A DNA stretch of 64,000 nt, taken from assembly GCA_965206145.1 (NCBI GenBank), contig CBDBIK010000002.1, positions 62,001 to 126,000 of the forward strand, in the 5' to 3' direction. This stretch comes from CBDBIK01 sp965206145 (GTDB lineage: Bacteria; Pseudomonadota; Alphaproteobacteria; TMED109). The notes beneath the pieces were generated by a model. That model was not told where the DNA came from. It did no database searches and saw only the letters and a list, made by a program, of their open reading frames with translations. Positions 60,494 through 64,000 of the stretch are shown one piece after another; the first letter of the stretch is position 1, and each line of letters begins with the position of its first letter. A program made the translations under genes and the position numbers.

Positions 60494-60537
60494 CTCCACT
60501 TGGCTGTCAGCCGACGGTCCAACGGAGATAAGCAGGC

Positions 60538-60786
60538 ATGGGTGGTATCGGAATTTGGCAAGTCATTCTTGTTCTGGCGATCGTTTTGATCCTGTTCGGT
60601 GCGGGCAAGTTGCCTCGCGTAATGGGTGACCTCGCAAAAGGAATCAAGAACTTTCGGACTGGAATGAAGGAAGAAGAGGCGTCCTCCATGGAGGAGGATG
60701 CCGAAGCTCCAAAGGAAGTGTCGAGCGAAAAAGAAGAACCTGAGCCGGCCGCTGCTTCGAAGGCCGACGAACCCGCGAAGACCTAA
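60538..60786 (+). CDS. tatA: Sec-independent translocase subunit TatA
   Basis: An 82-residue Tat pore subunit. It has the N-terminal membrane helix (IGIWQVILVLAIVLILFGAG), then KLPRVMGDLAKGIKNFRTGM (hinge Phe-Gly and amphipathic helix) and an acidic tail. ATG 60538 has GGAG 10 bp upstream. With TatB and TatC it exports folded proteins with twin-arginine signals. At least two candidate cargoes are encoded in this window. Confidence 0.95.
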   Translation: MGGIGIWQVILVLAIVLILFGAGKLPRVMGDLAKGIKNFRTGMKEEEASSMEEDAEAPKEVSSEKEEPEPAAASKADEPAKT

Positions 60787-60814
60787 CGCGCACGGTCGCG
60801 TTTCTGAGGCAGAA

Positions 60815-61342
60815 ATGCTGGACATTGGCTGGACGGAAGTCCTCGTCATTGGTGTTGTCGCCCTTTTCGTCATCGGTCCCAAGGACGTCCCGAAGGCGCT
60901 GAGGACCCTTGGCCAGTGGGCTGCGAAAATTCGAGGTTTGGCCAGGGAATTCCGGGAAACCGTCGACGACGCAGTACGCGAAACCGAACTCGAAGAGGTC
61001 AAGCGCCAAGTTGAATCCGCTAGCACGGGCTTCCGCGAGCAGATTCGTGGAACCATTGATCCCGACGGCGAACTCACGAAATCGCTCGAAAGCGTGCGCA
61101 CCACTGTGGAGAAGCCTGTCCCGGGTGTTCCCGGCGGAACGACAACTCTCGCTACACCTTCCGAGGAGGAGGAGGCTCCCGAGCTTGCGAAGGAGTCTTC
61201 CGGACCTTCCCTTTCCGATAAAGAGCCTGAGAAGCCAATGGCACCCGCTCCCACTCCTGCCCAACCCGCTCAGAAAGAGGGACCGATTGGGCTGCGACAT
61301 CTTGCCGGAGCGAAAAATGACAGCGAGCCCGGGGGTGTTTGA
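60815..61342 (+). CDS. tatB: Sec-independent translocase subunit TatB
   Basis: A 175-residue TatB. MLDIGWTEVLVIGVVALFVIGPKDVPKALR, split here by sense, is the membrane helix with its conserved Glu and GPKDVP hinge. A long amphipathic helix and a Pro/Glu-rich tail follow. ATG 60815 has GAGG just upstream. It forms the signal-peptide receptor with TatC. Confidence 0.95.
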   Translation: MLDIGWTEVLVIGVVALFVIGPKDVPKALRTLGQWAAKIRGLAREFRETVDDAVRETELEEVKRQVESASTGFREQIRGTIDPDGELTKSLESVRTTVEKPVPGVPGGTTTLATPSEEEEAPELAKESSGPSLSDKEPEKPMAPAPTPAQPAQKEGPIGLRHLAGAKNDSEPGGV

Positions 61343-61347
61343 GGGGC

Positions 61348-62229
61348 ATGGCTGAGGCAGCGGGGCGAGACGAGACAGAAATCGAAGCGTCTAAGGCGCC
61401 GCTCGTCGAGCATCTGATCGAGCTGCGTGACCGCCTGAAGTGGGCGGTGGCTGCATTCTTCGTTTGCTTTATCACCGCCTATATTTTCGCTGAGGAGATC
61501 TACTCCTTCCTCGTCCGTCCGCTTGCGCAGATCTATGCAGAACGGGGAGACGAGAACCCCCGAATGATCTACACGGCACTGACGGAAGCCTTCTTTACTT
61601 ACTTGAAGGTTTCCTTTTATGCCGCTCTTTTTGTTTCCTTTCCTGTGATTGCAGCACAGATATACAAGTTCGCTGCTCCCGGTCTTTATCGCACTGAACG
61701 GCATGCGTTCCTTCCGTTTCTGATCGCCACGCCAGTGCTCTTCGCCCTTGGTGCGACGCTTGTCTATTCGTTCATTTTTCCGCTTGCCTGGTCATTCTTC
61801 CTATCTTTCCAGACGGCACCGGTTGGCACCGGGATTGCAATCGAACTTGAGGCCAAAGTTAACGAGTACCTCTCCTTGGTGCTGAAGCTGATGTTCGCCT
61901 TTGGCCTTGCTTTCCAACTTCCCGTCGCCATCACACTTTTGGCTCGGGCCGGTCTTACAACCGCCGCCGCGCTCCGCCGGCGTCGGAAGTACGCCGCGGT
62001 GATCGCCTTCGCAGGCGCGGCAATTCTCACGCCCCCTGACCTCATCAGCCAGGTCGGCCTCGGCATTCCCATCATCATCCTGTTCGAAATTTCGATCGTA
62101 CTGGCCGCGATGATGGAGAAAAAACGCGCAGCTCGCGAAAACGCTGCCGATGATCCGCCAAACGGTGACGGGCCGGATGGGACTCCGGACGACGACATAC
62201 CCGAGACCGATCATCACATGGCTGGCTGA
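61348..62229 (+). CDS. tatC: Sec-independent translocase subunit TatC
   Basis: A 293-residue six-span membrane protein with LVEHLIELRDRLKWA at the N-terminus (conserved Glu/Arg of the signal receptor), FPVIAAQIYKFAAPGLYRTER in the first cytoplasmic loop region, and an acidic C-terminal tail. ATG 61348 lies 5 bp after the tatB stop. An in-frame TTG at 61339 overlaps tatB and is less likely. Confidence 0.95.
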   Translation: MAEAAGRDETEIEASKAPLVEHLIELRDRLKWAVAAFFVCFITAYIFAEEIYSFLVRPLAQIYAERGDENPRMIYTALTEAFFTYLKVSFYAALFVSFPVIAAQIYKFAAPGLYRTERHAFLPFLIATPVLFALGATLVYSFIFPLAWSFFLSFQTAPVGTGIAIELEAKVNEYLSLVLKLMFAFGLAFQLPVAITLLARAGLTTAAALRRRRKYAAVIAFAGAAILTPPDLISQVGLGIPIIILFEISIVLAAMMEKKRAARENAADDPPNGDGPDGTPDDDIPETDHHMAG

Positions 62230-62239
62230 GGAACGAGGC

Positions 62240-63508
62240 GTGCATTCGCTGGAATTGATCCGCGAAGATCCCGAGAGGTTTGACCGGGATCTTGTGCGGC
62301 GTGGGCTTGACCCCGCAAGCACCTCGGTGCTCGCTCTCGACTTGCGGCGGCGCAAGCTTGTCAGTGCATTGCAGGAAATGCAGGCCGAACGAAATAAAGT
62401 TTCGAAGGAGGTCGGAACGCGGAAGGGCAGAGGAGAGGATGCGGGCGACCTCCTTGAGCGCATGGGAGCCCTGAAAAAAGAAATCCCCGGTCTTGAGGAA
62501 CAGGTTCGCGAGGCTGACGTGGAAATCCATGGGAAGTTGGCCGAACTTCCAAACCGCCTCTCCCCTGACGTGCCTCCCGGTGAGGATGAGTCCGCCAACA
62601 AGGAATTTCGCCGTTGGGGGGAGCCGCCAAAGCTGGGTTTTGAGCCTCAAGACCACGTCGCGCTTGGTGAAGGGCTGGGTTTGATGGATTTTGAGTCATC
62701 GGCTCGGATGTCGGGCGCTCGCTTCGTCACTCTTCTTGGTCCGCTTGCCCAACTCGAACGGGCTCTCGGGAATTTCATGATCGATCTGCAGACGGGCGAG
62801 CATGGCTACCGGGAGGTGAGTCCCCCCTCCCTTGTCCGGAAGCAGGCTCTCTTCGGGACGGGTCAGCTTCCGAAGTTCACGGAAGATCTGTTTCGCACCA
62901 CCGATGGGCGTTGGTTGGTTCCGACGGCCGAGGTTCCCCTCACCAACCTGGTGGCGGAGAAAGTTCTCGAGGAGGGTGTGCTCCCTCTCCGGGTCACCGC
63001 TTGGACTCCGTGTTTCCGGGCCGAGGCGGGCGCTGCGGGACAAGATTCACGAGGCATGATCCGCGTGCACCAGTTCAGCAAGGTCGAACTGGTTTCGGTC
63101 ACCCATCCCGATGAATCAGAGGCGGAACTGGAGCGGATGACGGGATGTGCTGAGGAGGTGCTGAAACGGCTCGAAATCCCGTACAGGATTGTCATGCTTT
63201 CCGCGGGAGACACTGGGTTTTCGGCGCACAAGACCTATGACATCGAAGTATGGCTGCCAGGACAGGGTGCTTATCGGGAGATCTCGAGCTGCTCGAATTG
63301 CGGAGCTTTCCAGGCACGTCGCATGAACGCACGTTTTCGCCCCAAGGAAGGCAAGCTCAACCATGTTCATACTCTGAACGGCTCTGGTCTTGCCGTGGGT
63401 CGACTCCTCGTCGCGATTTTGGAGAACGGACAGGAAGCGGATGGATCGATCCGGATTCCGGAACCGGTTCGCCCGTACTTCGGCGGGACGGATAGACTGG
63501 AACCTTGA
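62240..63508 (+). CDS. serS: Seryl-tRNA synthetase
   Basis: Class II synthetase of 422 residues, the usual bacterial length from GTG 62240. It has an N-terminal coiled-coil tRNA-binding arm (about 30-105). Motif 2 FRAEAGAAGQDSRGMIRVHQFSKVEL, split here by sense, and motif 3 GSGLAVGRLLVAILEN are present. Upstream in-frame ATGs lie within tatC and would add unconserved residues. GAGGAACGAGGC provides a ribosome-binding site. It completes the alphaproteobacterial tatABC-serS cluster. Confidence 0.96.
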   Translation: MHSLELIREDPERFDRDLVRRGLDPASTSVLALDLRRRKLVSALQEMQAERNKVSKEVGTRKGRGEDAGDLLERMGALKKEIPGLEEQVREADVEIHGKLAELPNRLSPDVPPGEDESANKEFRRWGEPPKLGFEPQDHVALGEGLGLMDFESSARMSGARFVTLLGPLAQLERALGNFMIDLQTGEHGYREVSPPSLVRKQALFGTGQLPKFTEDLFRTTDGRWLVPTAEVPLTNLVAEKVLEEGVLPLRVTAWTPCFRAEAGAAGQDSRGMIRVHQFSKVELVSVTHPDESEAELERMTGCAEEVLKRLEIPYRIVMLSAGDTGFSAHKTYDIEVWLPGQGAYREISSCSNCGAFQARRMNARFRPKEGKLNHVHTLNGSGLAVGRLLVAILENGQEADGSIRIPEPVRPYFGGTDRLEP

Positions 63509-63543
63509 CGACCGCTGAACCGGTCTGAGCAGGAAACAGGACC

Positions 63544-64000
63544 ATGGAATACGTGCGTTTTGGCAATACCGGCACGAAGGTGTCGAGACTCTGCCTGGGA
63601 ACGATGACATTCGGCACGCCGGGCTGGCGGGACTACGTCATGGAGCGTAAACCGAGCCGCCCCATCGTGCAGGCGGCTCTTGATGCTGGAATCAATTTCT
63701 TTGACACCGCGGACATCTACTCCCTGGGCGGGAGCGAAGAGGTCGTGGGAAAATTGCTCAAGGAGATGGTCAGGCGCGACGAGTTCGTGCTCGCGACCAA
63801 GGTCTACAATCCGATGGGCGATGGTCCCAACCAGCGTGGCCTGTCTCGGAAGCACATCATGGAGGCGATCGATGCCTCCCTTTCCCGCCTCGGTATGGAC
63901 TACGTCGATCTCTACATCATCCACCGTTGGGATCCAGAAACCCCGATCGAGGAAACGATGGAAGCCCTTCACGATGTCGTGCGTTTAGGCAAGGCACTTC
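63544..64000 (+). CDS. Aldo/keto reductase (3' end cut by window edge)
   Basis: 152 codons from ATG 63544 to the edge. EYVRFGNTGTKVSRLCLGTMTFG, FFDTADIYSLGGSEE (catalytic Asp and Tyr), VLATKVYNPMG (Lys) and DLYIIHRWD (His) give a complete AKR catalytic set of the YajO/Kv-beta-like type. The C-terminal half is missing from the window. It follows serS by 35 bp. Confidence 0.92.
   Translation, partial: MEYVRFGNTGTKVSRLCLGTMTFGTPGWRDYVMERKPSRPIVQAALDAGINFFDTADIYSLGGSEEVVGKLLKEMVRRDEFVLATKVYNPMGDGPNQRGLSRKHIMEAIDASLSRLGMDYVDLYIIHRWDPETPIEETMEALHDVVRLGKAL

Overview
The window is a GC-rich, gene-dense chromosomal segment of a Gram-negative bacterium, most likely an uncultured alphaproteobacterium of the Rhodospirillales type. 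This inference rests on neighbourhoods common in that class: lgt-midA-pgeF, DUF502-sdhE-mfd, uvrA-ssb-gyrA-coaD-ppi-queA-tgt, mltB-rlpA-dac-tmk-holB-metG-tatD-MBL and tatABC-serS. It is supported by a UbiK-type protein, a MetG without the zinc-knuckle cysteines, and two Tat-exported enzymes. No CRISPR array, integrase, transposase, phage gene or rRNA is visible. GTG and TTG starts are frequent and many same-strand neighbours overlap by ATGA, GTGA or TGATG.

Layout. Positions 1-3614 (minus): pyrB (cut by the left edge), pgeF, midA, lgt. Positions 3722-4961 (plus): ubiK-like gene and proC. Positions 5001-10345 (minus): gatC-gatA-gatB, flavin reductase, YfcG-like GST, thpR, tRNA-Glu(TTC). Positions 10484-17690 (mixed): ruvX, SDR, FAD oxidase, old-yellow enzyme, a VWA protein plus membrane J-protein pair, a fluoroacetate-dehalogenase-like hydrolase, DUF502, sdhE. 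Then mfd, a secreted SMP-30 protein that appears frameshifted, a FrnE-like DsbA, secF (without secD), an Mth938 protein and uvrA. Positions 27798-34855 (plus): ssb, gyrA, coaD, cyclophilin, queA, tgt, tRNA-Lys(TTT).

Positions 34850-44896 are the accessory part: DUF6064, a Tat-exported aldo/keto reductase, a small membrane protein, a periplasmic 5'-nucleotidase, a TAXI-TRAP transporter, the four-gene operon DUF1538-DUF1538-PII-CBS, and an arylformamidase-like hydrolase. Positions 45025-54535 (plus) carry an alkyl-DHAP-synthase-like gene followed by cell-wall genes (mltB, rlpA, dac) and tmk, holB, metG, tatD and an MBL hydrolase. Positions 54566-64000 carry gdhA, a truncated DctP fragment, an Fe(III) ABC transporter (fbpABC), a degenerate duplicate of the tatA start, tatABC, serS and the start of an aldo/keto reductase.

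The best candidate for a little-described system is the DUF1538-DUF1538-PII-CBS operon at 41688-44033. Two paralogous membrane proteins are translationally coupled to a divergent PII-like protein and a CBS-pair protein, which looks like a nucleotide-gated membrane transporter. Secondary points are the VWA/J-protein pair, the GyrA quinolone-pocket substitution with a hairpin at the gyrA start, the tatA relic, the DctP remnant beside the iron operon, and the SMP-30 frameshift.
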